DNA of 64,000 nt, from the NCBI RefSeq assembly GCF_006738645.1, contig NZ_AP019700.1, forward strand, positions 1,190,001 to 1,254,000. Reading direction: 5' to 3'. The notes under the pieces were generated by a model that was not told the origin of the DNA, did not search any database, and saw nothing but the letters and a program-made list of their open reading frames with translations. A program made the translations under genes and the position numbers. Positions 53,502 to 60,709 of this stretch are shown here, one piece after another. The stretch is from Stella humosa (GTDB lineage Bacteria; Pseudomonadota; Alphaproteobacteria; ATCC43930; Allostellaceae). Every line of letters starts with the position of its first letter. Position 1 is the stretch's first letter.

Positions 53502-53753
53502 ATGTCCCAGAGCGAGATCGTCGTCGTCGTCACCGAAGATGCGCGGGCCGACGACAGGCAGGTGAAAGCGATCATGCAGGCGGCAGCCGATGCCGGCCTC
53601 GAGCGATCCAAGTGGTTGCCGGCACTTGGGATGATTACCGGCAACGGGCCGAGTGCCGTGGTTCGCAATCTCCGGCGCATCGACGGGGTGGCATCCGTGG
53701 AGGGCGGCGATTTGACGGTCGCCATTCCGGAACCGGGCCTGCGACGGGGTTAG
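53502..53753 (+). CDS. Small I9-propeptide-like partner of the S8 peptidase
   Basis: 83 residues: MSQSEIVVVVTEDARADDRQ, then LERSKWLPALGMITGNGPSA and IDGVASVEGGDLTVAIPEPG. The beta-alpha-beta layout and the VVVV...GVASVEGG...VAIPE pattern match subtilisin propeptide (I9) and inhibitor folds. Similar short proteins next to S8 genes are often mislabelled ketohydroxyglutarate aldolase. It probably folds or inhibits the upstream protease. Position 64 bases after it, with the hairpin between, supports a bicistronic unit. Its stop overlaps the convergent amidase stop by four bases. Confidence 0.7.
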   Translation: MSQSEIVVVVTEDARADDRQVKAIMQAAADAGLERSKWLPALGMITGNGPSAVVRNLRRIDGVASVEGGDLTVAIPEPGLRRG

Positions 53754-55201
53754 GGCCGGCTGGGCCACTTCGCCGGATCCGGGATCGGCCGGCCGGTGGC
53801 CGGGTCGGCGGCGAACAGCTTCTCGAGGGCGAGGGCCGCACCCAGCGTGAAGGCGTCGCCGCCGCGCGGGCCGACGATCTGCAGGCCGAAGGGCAGCCCT
53901 TTCTCGTCGACGCCGCAGGGGATCGAGATGGCGGGGTGGCCGGTCATCGAGATGGCGTAGGTGATGCCGGACGTCGCGAAGTAGTGCGACAGGCTCATCC
54001 CCTCCATGTCGGTCGGATAGAGCTGATCCTTGGGGAAGGGGGACATCGCCTGGGTCGGCGCGATCAGCAGGTCGTGGCGGCCGAAGAAGTCCTGGAAGGC
54101 GCGGTAGACCCGGGTCTGGGCGGCATGGGCGGCCGCGAAGTCCGCCAGGGAGTATTTCAGCCCTTCCTCGTAGTTCGTGCGCGTGTTGCGGCCGAGGTCG
54201 GCCGGGTTGCGCTCGTAGATCGCCTTGTAGGCGGCCAGGAAATTGACCGAGCGGACGACGCGGTAGGACTGCTCGATGCCCTCGAAGTCGGGGTCCTCCG
54301 GCGTGAAGCGGGCGAAGGCGTCGGTCAGGCGGCGCATCCGGTCCTCGAACACGCGGCGGATCGAGGGCGCGATCGGCGTGAAGCCGAGGTCGACGGACCA
54401 GGCGACCTTCAGACGGGCCAGGTCGACGGCCGGCGGCCGGGCGAGGGCTGCTGCGGCCGCGGCATCCAGCAGCGGGTTGGCCATCGGGTCGCGCGGATCG
54501 TCGGAGGCCAGAACCGAGAGGAAGAGCGCGGTGTCGGCGACGTCGCGCGCCATCGGCCCCTGCACGCCCAGCGTCGACAGGCCGAGCCGGCGGCGCTCGG
54601 AGGCGACCAGGCCCGGCGTCGGCCGGAAGCCCACCACGCCGCACCAGGCGGCCGGCTTGCGCAGAGAGCCGCCGGTGTCCGAGCCGTGGCAGAGCGGCAG
54701 CATCGAGAGCGCCAGCGCCACGCCCGAGCCGCCCGAGGAGCCGCCGCAGGACAGCGCCGGGTCGAACGGGTTGCCCGTGGCACCATAGACGTCGTTGGTG
54801 GTGTTGCCGCCGGTCCCGAACTCCGGCGTGTTGGTCTTGGCGACGACGATGCCGCCCGCCCGCCTGATCGCCGCCACCAGCCGCTCGTCCCGCTCGGGCA
54901 CATGGTCGCGGAAGAGCGGCGAGCCATAGGTGGTGCGCAGGCCGGCCGTGTCGGTCAGGTCCTTCACGCCGATCGGCAGGCCGTGCAGCGGCCCGAGCGC
55001 GCCGCCCTGCATCACGGCCTGCTCGGCCGCGCGTGCCTCGGCCAGACCACACTCGAAATCGGTCGCGACGAGCGCGTTGACCGCGGGATTGGTCGCCTCG
55101 GTGCGGGCGATGCAGGAGCCCATCAACTCCACCGGCGACAATTGCTTGGCGCCGATCAGGCGGCGCAGTTCGACGGCGGAAAGATCGCAGGGCTCGGTCA
55201 T
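53750..55201 (-). CDS. Amidase signature family enzyme
   Basis: 483 residues from ATG at 55201; a GTG at 55213 is an alternative. The Ser-cisSer-Lys triad is in GLPIGVKDLTDTAG (Lys), ALSCGGSSGGSGVALAL (cis-Ser) and GSDTGGSLRKPAAWCG (nucleophile Ser). These enzymes hydrolyse a range of linear amides such as aryl- or alkyl-amides and carbamoyl compounds. No cofactor domain is added. It is convergent with the protease-partner unit and fits the window's theme of amide breakdown, but no operon partner identifies the substrate. Confidence 0.92.
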   Translation of the reverse strand: MTEPCDLSAVELRRLIGAKQLSPVELMGSCIARTEATNPAVNALVATDFECGLAEARAAEQAVMQGGALGPLHGLPIGVKDLTDTAGLRTTYGSPLFRDHVPERDERLVAAIRRAGGIVVAKTNTPEFGTGGNTTNDVYGATGNPFDPALSCGGSSGGSGVALALSMLPLCHGSDTGGSLRKPAAWCGVVGFRPTPGLVASERRRLGLSTLGVQGPMARDVADTALFLSVLASDDPRDPMANPLLDAAAAAALARPPAVDLARLKVAWSVDLGFTPIAPSIRRVFEDRMRRLTDAFARFTPEDPDFEGIEQSYRVVRSVNFLAAYKAIYERNPADLGRNTRTNYEEGLKYSLADFAAAHAAQTRVYRAFQDFFGRHDLLIAPTQAMSPFPKDQLYPTDMEGMSLSHYFATSGITYAISMTGHPAISIPCGVDEKGLPFGLQIVGPRGGDAFTLGAALALEKLFAADPATGRPIPDPAKWPSRP

Positions 55202-55277
55202 GGGGATGGACACTCCGGAGGGAGCGCCATCGTAGCGGGGGTGTCGAGGCGGTGTCGAGGCGCCGCCGGGCCTGCCG

Positions 55278-55697
55278 TCAGATGCTGGTGGCCACCCACA
55301 CCATGGCCAGCGCCGTCAGCGGCAGCGAAGCCAGGGTCATCGCCCCGCACTGCCGGCGCCGTGCGAAGGCGGTGCCGATCAGGATGGCCGCCAGGAGTTG
55401 CAGCGGCAGCATCACCAGACCCACCAGCGGGCCGGCCACGAGTGCCGCCAGCACGGCCGGCGCCAGCACGAGCAGCCAGAACAGGTGATTGACGATGCGG
55501 TGCCGGCCGGGGCGGCCCAGCGTGTGGTCGCGCGCACCCGATGCGACCGACAGGACCGGGCTCGCGTTGCGGTGGGCGACCAGATGGGCGGTATGGGACC
55601 GCTCCGCGGTCGCGCGATCGATGGAGGGGCTCTTCACCCCACTCAAACGTGGCGCGGCGGCGATCGTTCCGGCGGCAGGTCGGCGACTCGACGTCAT
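55278..55697 (-). CDS. Small membrane protein, unknown function
   Basis: About 139 residues if started at ATG 55697; GTG at 55637 or ATG at 55712 are alternatives, and GC-rich third positions are clear from 55637 onward. The C-terminal half has three hydrophobic helices: HLFWLLVLAPAVLAALVAGP, VGLVMLPLQLLAAILIGTAF and MTLASLPLTALAMVWVATSI. The N-terminal half is polar and Ser/Ala/His-rich. I recognise no family. An AT-rich patch with a TACAAT hexamer at 55727-55732 on this strand could be its -10 element. Confidence 0.5.
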   Translation of the reverse strand: MTSSRRPAAGTIAAAPRLSGVKSPSIDRATAERSHTAHLVAHRNASPVLSVASGARDHTLGRPGRHRIVNHLFWLLVLAPAVLAALVAGPLVGLVMLPLQLLAAILIGTAFARRRQCGAMTLASLPLTALAMVWVATSI

Positions 55698-55788
55698 TGG
55701 CCCGAGTGTCATTGGAAATGAGTCTAATTGTAACGCCTTTAATTGAGGCAATTTCTAGGCGACAGTCAATAAGTTACTGCACACAAGT

Positions 55789-55821
55789 GGCGGTATCCAG
55801 GCCGGTGGCCTGGATACCGCC
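55789..55821 (-). terminator. 15-bp perfect hairpin after the SDR gene
   Basis: GGCGGTATCCAGGCC pairs with GGCCTGGATACCGCC around a three-base loop, starting 10 bases past the SDR stop. This is the longest perfect stem seen in the window. The following minus-strand sequence is AT-rich but has no uninterrupted U-run, so termination is likely but not certain. Confidence 0.6.
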
Positions 55822-55831
55822 GGTGGTCGGG

Positions 55832-56611
55832 TCAGGTGATGGGCGTCCGGCCGCCATCGACGTTGATGGCTGTTCCGGTGACGTAGCCGCCGGCATCCGA
55901 CACCAGAAGGCAGGCGACGGACGCGAATTCCTCGGCTCGGCCGACTCGGCCCATCGGAATGGCCTTGCCTTTCTCGGCGAGGAATTCGGCATAGGTGAGG
56001 TTCGTGCCGGATGCCGCGTGCTGGCGGGTCCACTGGTCGCTGTCGATCTGGCCCACGAGCAGGGCATTGACCAGGACGTTGTGCGGCGCGCCTTCGTTGG
56101 CCAGCACCTTGGTCAGGGCGAGCCCGGCCGCGCGCGTGACGGACGTGGGGGCGCTGCGCGGGCCCGGCGCCTTGGCATGGGTGTTGAGGACGTTGATGAC
56201 CCGTCCCCAGCCGCGCTCGCACATGGCGGGAAAAGCCAGACGGGTCAGCCGGATCGCCGCGAAGAGCTTCAGGTCGATGTCGTCCTGCCACGTCGCGTCG
56301 TCGATAGACGCAAACGGCGCCGTGTTCGACTTGCCGGCATTATTGACCAGGATGTCGACACGGCCGAAGCGATCCACGGCCGCCTGGTAGGCGGCCTTGC
56401 AGCCATCGGCGGTGGCGACGTCGGCTGCCACCACATGCACCTCGCCACCCTTGGCGGCGATGGCGGCCCGCGCCGTCTCCAGCGATTCGGCGCCGCGCGC
56501 CGCGAGTACGACGGACGCACCCGACGTGGCGAACATCTCGCCCATGGCGCGGCCCAGCCCCTTGCTGCCCCCGGTGATCAGGGCGACGCGCCCGTCCAGT
56601 CGGATTTCCAT
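55832..56611 (-). CDS. SDR-fold protein without the usual Ser-Tyr-Lys triad
   Basis: 259 residues of the short-chain dehydrogenase/reductase fold. The cofactor motif is intact (LITGGSKGLGRAMGEMFA) and LVNNAGKS has the conserved NNAG. The catalytic region reads VINVLNTHAKAPGPRSAP then TSVTRAAGLALTKVLANEG: the serine is replaced by Asn, and the Y-x-x-x-K pair by T-S-V-T-R. A C-terminal Rossmann glycine stretch (GYVTGTAINVDGG) is normal. It may bind NAD(P) without classic chemistry or use a different mechanism. A strong hairpin follows; it lies 150 bases from the PRC-barrel gene. Confidence 0.85.
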   Translation of the reverse strand: MEIRLDGRVALITGGSKGLGRAMGEMFATSGASVVLAARGAESLETARAAIAAKGGEVHVVAADVATADGCKAAYQAAVDRFGRVDILVNNAGKSNTAPFASIDDATWQDDIDLKLFAAIRLTRLAFPAMCERGWGRVINVLNTHAKAPGPRSAPTSVTRAAGLALTKVLANEGAPHNVLVNALLVGQIDSDQWTRQHAASGTNLTYAEFLAEKGKAIPMGRVGRAEEFASVACLLVSDAGGYVTGTAINVDGGRTPIT

Positions 56612-56706
56612 AGCTTCACTCCCGATGCGGTTTCTGGCCCATCATCGGCGAGGACGCACCGGCTCGCCAAAGAAAACCGCCCAGGCTGCCCGCAGACAAC
56701 GAAAAA

Positions 56707-56733
56707 GGGGGAAGGCGTTGGGCGCCTTCCCCC
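56707..56733 (-). terminator. Rho-independent terminator of the PRC-barrel gene
   Basis: A perfect 11-base-pair stem (GGGGGAAGGCG/CGCCTTCCCCC) with a five-base loop, followed on the minus strand by TTTTTC. It lies 29 bases past the stop at 56762 and is the clearest intrinsic terminator in the window. Confidence 0.85.
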
Positions 56734-56761
56734 TCGAATGCGGGCCTATGCGGCCGGATTG

Positions 56762-57412
56762 CTACCGATACGACGGCACCGCGCGGATCTGGTCGGCGGT
56801 GGCGCCGTAGGCAAGGCGCCCCGGCGTCGTGTGGCGCATCTGGTCGAGCGGCAGCGCGATCACGCGGTCGACCTGGCCGGCCCACGGGCCGAGGCCGATG
56901 ACCGCGATCGCCCGGCTGTCGGCCATCACCTGCACGTCGGTCACCTGGCCGACCCGGCTGCCATACATGTCCGTCACCTCGGTGCCGATCAGGCCACCGT
57001 AGCCGGCCGGCGTGACGTAGCCAGGCGCGACGTAGGTCGGGGCGGTGGTGGTGGTGACGATCGTGGTCGCCGGCTGCTGGTAGTAGACGGGCTGCTGGTA
57101 ATAGACCGGCTGCGGCGGCACGTAGTAGGTCGGCTGCGTGTAGTACACGGGCGCGCTCGACGGCGGCAGGCCATAGCTGGTGGGCGGCAGGCCAGCCGAA
57201 TGGGGCGGCATGCCCTCGCCCGGATCGTTCGCGCGCTCGCCGGAGGAGGGGGCGCCGGGGCGGCTTTGCAACGGGCTCAGCGGGTTGGAGGTCGTGTTCT
57301 CGTACGAGGCCGAGGTCGACAGCACCGGGTCGGTCGACAGGTCGGCGGCGATGGCCGGCGCGCCGGCGAACAGGGCGATCGCGGCCGTCGCCGCGGCAAG
57401 CTGGATCTTCAT
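56762..57412 (-). CDS. Exported PRC-barrel protein with Pro/Tyr/Gln-rich linker
   Basis: 216 residues from ATG at 57412. A Sec signal peptide (MKIQLAAATAAIALFAGAPA) precedes an unstructured region rich in Pro, Tyr and Gln (PVYYTQPTYYVPPQPVYYQQ, about residues 85-120) and a C-terminal PRC-barrel (GLIGTEVTDMYGSRVGQVTD, ALPLDQMRHTTPGRLAYGA). PRC-barrels bind RNA, pigments or proteins; exported ones in alphaproteobacteria are poorly known envelope or stress proteins. It is monocistronic with its own terminator. Confidence 0.82.
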   Translation of the reverse strand: MKIQLAAATAAIALFAGAPAIAADLSTDPVLSTSASYENTTSNPLSPLQSRPGAPSSGERANDPGEGMPPHSAGLPPTSYGLPPSSAPVYYTQPTYYVPPQPVYYQQPVYYQQPATTIVTTTTAPTYVAPGYVTPAGYGGLIGTEVTDMYGSRVGQVTDVQVMADSRAIAVIGLGPWAGQVDRVIALPLDQMRHTTPGRLAYGATADQIRAVPSYR

Positions 57413-57553
57413 CGGACACCTCGAAAAGGGGAACGCTCCAGGGGGGTGGAGCCCAGGCCGGCATGGCTGCCGCCCGTCTGCCGATCTCAACCCCGCAAGG
57501 GTGAAAACGTTCCCGCTTGTTCGCGGCCCCGCGCGATCCGCGGCGAGCGCGGA

Positions 57554-58351
57554 TCAGTCCGTCAACGGCCGCGCTGCTTGGATGATGGCGTCGGTCATCG
57601 CCGCGGCCACGCAGGCATAGCCGCGATCGTTCAGGTGGAGCTGATCGGGGTCGAGCAGCACCGGAAAGGTGAGCACGCCGCCTTGCACCCAGTGGCGCAT
57701 GATGTCGAAGCGACGGAACAGGCCGATGCCATTCTGGCGTGCCACCTGGTCGGTCGCCAGCAGCACCGATGCTGCCATCGGCTTGGCCAGCACCTTGGGC
57801 GCGTACTGCGCATCCATGAAGATGAGGTCGGCGCCGATCGCCTTGGTCCGCGCCACCCCTTCGCGCAGCCGGTCGGCATAGTCGCCCAGGATCGAGGCGC
57901 GCAGGGCCGAGTTGGCGCCCACCTGCCAGATCACCAGATCCGGCTGCAGGGCGACGACATCGCGATCCCAACGCGCCAGCATGTCCGACACGACCTCGCC
58001 GCCGGCGCCGCGGTTCATCACGCGGATCTTGGTCTGCGGGAACTCCGCCGACAGCATCCGCTTCATGCGGCTGGGATAGGCCATCTTGGGATCGCTGGCG
58101 CCTGCTCCATAGGTCGAGGACGAACCGATGGCGACGATGGTCAGCGTCCCGCCGGGCACCAGCTTGCTGGCAGTCCGCGGCAGCGGGGCGTCGAGGCGCA
58201 GCAGGTCCTCCGGCACCTCGCATTCGTCCGTGCTCCAGGCGGCGGCCGGAACGGCGCCGGTGGAGAGGCTGAGCATGGCGAGGAGGGCGGCCGCGGCGAC
58301 CCGCCGCAGGCCGTCAACGCGGCGCTGCGTCCTGGGCTGTGTGGATGACAC
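57554..58351 (-). CDS. SGNH/GDSL-fold hydrolase, periplasmic
   Basis: 265 residues from GTG at 58351, which overlaps the upstream gene by 38 bases; the signal peptide reads RRVAAAALLAMLSLSTGAVP. The SGNH blocks are IVAIGSSSTYGAGA (nucleophile Ser, with the usual D as S), VMNRGAGGEVVSD (Gly), VIWQVGANSAL (Asn) and LDPDQLHLND (Asp-His). It probably removes or adds O-acyl groups on a sugar polymer in the periplasm, given the OpgC gene in the operon. It is the third and last gene of that cassette. Confidence 0.82.
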   Translation of the reverse strand: MSSTQPRTQRRVDGLRRVAAAALLAMLSLSTGAVPAAAWSTDECEVPEDLLRLDAPLPRTASKLVPGGTLTIVAIGSSSTYGAGASDPKMAYPSRMKRMLSAEFPQTKIRVMNRGAGGEVVSDMLARWDRDVVALQPDLVIWQVGANSALRASILGDYADRLREGVARTKAIGADLIFMDAQYAPKVLAKPMAASVLLATDQVARQNGIGLFRRFDIMRHWVQGGVLTFPVLLDPDQLHLNDRGYACVAAAMTDAIIQAARPLTD

Positions 58352-59114
58352 GGGCAAGCAACTCTGCAATGCAGGCGTGGACGTTGTCGGCAAAGCCTTC
58401 CTGCTCGGCTTTGACTCGGCCAGGCACGCCGAAACGCTCTTCCTCGTACCACGCCCGCATGATCGCGTGGCGGCGGAAGATCGGGCTGCCGGTGCCGGTG
58501 GCAACCCAGTTCATGTACTCGAGATACGGGGAAAAGTCGATCAGGCGGCTGCCGATCGGGCTGAACTGCATGTCCATCAGCAGCAGGTCGACCCCGGCGC
58601 GCTTCAGGGCGTCGGCACCCTTGATGAGCGCGGCGCCGAACGCCTCGGGGGCGACCTCCTTCACCGCATCTACCGTCCCGGTCTGCCAAATGACGACCTG
58701 CGGCTTGTCGGCCGCGACCAGGCCGGCCATCTCGTCGGCCATCGCCTCGCTGGTCCAGCCGCGGCGGCCATGCGCGTCGACCGTCACCTGCACGCCCAGC
58801 GTCCGGGTGAGGGCGGCCGGCAGCTTCGAGGGATAGGCCTTGCCGGGGCCGCTGGTGCCGGCGCCGCCGGTCGAGGCCGAGCCGACGATGGTGACCTTGA
58901 TCGGCTTGCCGGCGCGCTTGAAGGCCGCGACCACCGGCAGTTCCCCGGTCGTCTCCAGGGCGCCTTCGGGCGCGGTGCAGTCGCGCTTCATGGCTGCGGC
59001 CGGGGCCGGGATCGGGGCGGGCGCCGTGGCCGGCGCCTGGGCCGATGCCCCGGTCACTGCCGTGAGCACGAGGATGAGTGCGGCCCCGGCCGCCTGGCGA
59101 AGGCGGGCGGTCAT
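58314..59114 (-). CDS. SGNH-fold protein, apparent pseudoenzyme
   Basis: 266 residues from ATG at 59114, overlapping the OpgC stop by four bases. A Sec signal peptide (AAGAALILVLTAVTGASA) is followed by an Ala/Pro linker. The SGNH blocks are degenerate: IVGSASTGGAGT has Ala at the nucleophile position and VVIWQTGTVDA lacks the block III Asn, while AHGRRGWTSEAM and GFADNVHAC (Asp-His) persist. It may bind glycan without hydrolysing it, or use another residue. It is paralogous in layout to the downstream SGNH gene. Confidence 0.78.
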   Translation of the reverse strand: MTARLRQAAGAALILVLTAVTGASAQAPATAPAPIPAPAAAMKRDCTAPEGALETTGELPVVAAFKRAGKPIKVTIVGSASTGGAGTSGPGKAYPSKLPAALTRTLGVQVTVDAHGRRGWTSEAMADEMAGLVAADKPQVVIWQTGTVDAVKEVAPEAFGAALIKGADALKRAGVDLLLMDMQFSPIGSRLIDFSPYLEYMNWVATGTGSPIFRRHAIMRAWYEEERFGVPGRVKAEQEGFADNVHACIAELLARVIHTAQDAAPR

Positions 59115-60259
59115 TGGGCCGCCGCCAGCCGCGGGCGCTGGGCGCTTGCCTTCTCGGCCGCCTTGAACCAGCCCAGCAGGGCCGCCAGCAGGGTCATCAG
59201 CAGGAAGCCGGCGCAACCGACCGCGACTTGGGTGGCGAGCGAGCCATCCACCTCGAGCAGGACGAACTCGCCCGTGAAGGACAGGAAGGTGCCGACGCAG
59301 AAGATCGCCAGGCTGTGCTGGCCGCACACGACCAGCGGACGGGCCAAGCGCGACGACAGGAAGGCCGCGTTGGGTCCGACCCAGTGGGCGGTCAGGTAGG
59401 CCAGCGCCAGGAAATGCAGGGCGCGCATCGGGTCGAGCGATGTCTTGTCGATCGGATAGAGCAGGCGGGCCAGCCATTGCGGCACCGTGCCGTCGACGCC
59501 GGGCACGTTCCAGGACACGGCGATCCACAGGGCAAAGACCAGATAGGCGACCGCCAGCGGCATCAGCCAGCGGAACTGCCGCCCGAACCAGACCAGCACC
59601 TCGGGCATGCGGGTGGCGACCGCGCCCATGACGAACAGCACCTGCCAGGCGAACGGGTTGAAGAACCAGCCGGCATCGCCCGGATAGTTGGGCAGGTTCC
59701 AGCCAAAGCGCCGTGCCAGCAGGTAGAGGACGAACGAGCCCAGCATGACCGGCACCGGCCGGCGCATCGCCGCCCACAGCACCAGCGGGAATGCCGCCAG
59801 CAGGACGATGTAGAGCGGCAGGATGTCCATGTTGACGGGCCGGAACTTCAGCAGCAGCGCCTGGATCAGCGTGACATGCGGCTCGTCGAGGAAGGTCAGC
59901 ACGTTCATCTCTTCGACGAACATCTGGTTGTCGAAGCGCAGCGCCAGGAAGGCGATCTCGGCCGTGAAGGCCAGGAAGAGCATGAGATGGGCGACATAGA
60001 TCTGCCAGACCCGTCGCAATATCCGCGCCGCGGCCAGCAGGAATCCCTGCCGGTCCATCGCCGACCCGTAGGCGATGGCCGCAGAATAGCCGGAGATGAA
60101 GACGAAGATCTCCGTAGCATCGCTGAAACCGTAGTTCCGATTGGTCGCCCAGGTAAGCACATTATAGTGCATGTGGTTGAGGAAAATGAACCACAGGGCG
60201 AGACCGCGGAAGAAATCCAGCCGAAGATCCCGATTTCGCGTGTCTGCGGCTTTCGCCAT
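59111..60259 (-). CDS. opgC: OpgC family membrane acyltransferase
   Basis: 382 residues from ATG at 60259 (MAKAADTRNRDLRLDFFRGL). About ten membrane helices; the conserved OpgC/acyltransferase-3 N-terminus DFFRGLALWFIFLNHMHYNV leads into YGFSDATEIFVFISGYSAAI. OpgC adds succinyl groups to periplasmic glucans; family relatives acylate other polysaccharides. Its gene begins a three-gene operon with two exported SGNH-fold proteins, a setting seen in polysaccharide O-acylation systems. The upstream 450-base region is shared with the B12 riboswitch on the other strand. Confidence 0.88.
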   Translation of the reverse strand: MAKAADTRNRDLRLDFFRGLALWFIFLNHMHYNVLTWATNRNYGFSDATEIFVFISGYSAAIAYGSAMDRQGFLLAAARILRRVWQIYVAHLMLFLAFTAEIAFLALRFDNQMFVEEMNVLTFLDEPHVTLIQALLLKFRPVNMDILPLYIVLLAAFPLVLWAAMRRPVPVMLGSFVLYLLARRFGWNLPNYPGDAGWFFNPFAWQVLFVMGAVATRMPEVLVWFGRQFRWLMPLAVAYLVFALWIAVSWNVPGVDGTVPQWLARLLYPIDKTSLDPMRALHFLALAYLTAHWVGPNAAFLSSRLARPLVVCGQHSLAIFCVGTFLSFTGEFVLLEVDGSLATQVAVGCAGFLLMTLLAALLGWFKAAEKASAQRPRLAAAQ

Positions 60260-60396
60260 CCGTGCCGCTCCGGCCGTCCACGTCGGGCGGCAATATGGGC
60301 GCCCCTCCGGCCGCCCGCAATCGCAAAGCGCCGGGTCGGCCCCAGGCGGGGGGCGGCTTTGCGGTCGCAGCCGGATGGTGTAGCGTCCCCGGGCCG

Positions 60397-60580
60397 GTAC
60401 CCTTCGGGGTTTCAAAGGGAACGCGGTGCGTCCGGGCCTTCATGGTCCGGGCAATGCCGCGGCTGCCCCCGCAACTGTAAGCGGCGAGTGCCGAGTCCAA
60501 GCATGCCACTGGCGCCCCAAGGGGCGCCGGGAAGGCGGACCCGGATACGACGACCCGCGAGCCAGGAGACCTGCCGGCAC
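60397..60580 (+). promoter_or_regulatory. Cobalamin riboswitch
   Basis: Conserved elements appear in order: a first stem with GGTACCCTTCGGGGT near 60396, GGGAACGCGGTG at 60417-60428, the GCCGCGGCTGCCCCCGCAAC core from 60456 leading to CTGTAAGCGGCGAG, GCCACTG at 60505-60511, and the B12 box GAGCCAGGAGACCTGCC ending near 60575. B12 binding should repress the BtuB gene. The following 129-base leader is GC-rich and holds a 7-bp hairpin (60631-60650) that may form the expression platform. The stretch 60260-60396 shows no gene and probably carries the promoters of both directions. Confidence 0.92.
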
Positions 60581-60709
60581 TGGAGGTCGTTTGCGCGCGC
60601 CGCGGCGGGGTGCCCGGGGTGTCGTGGAGTGGCCGGCCGCCAGGCCGGCCGCCCCCCGTCGCAGCGATCGGTCGATCCCCGCCCGGGCGGCGGGGCGCCG
60701 GGGGGCACC

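Noticed and set aside
53502-53753. Annotation of the small gene as ketohydroxyglutarate aldolase
   Set aside because: At 83 residues it is far too short for that TIM-barrel enzyme and has no Schiff-base lysine motif; the I9-like pattern and position after an S8 gene fit better.
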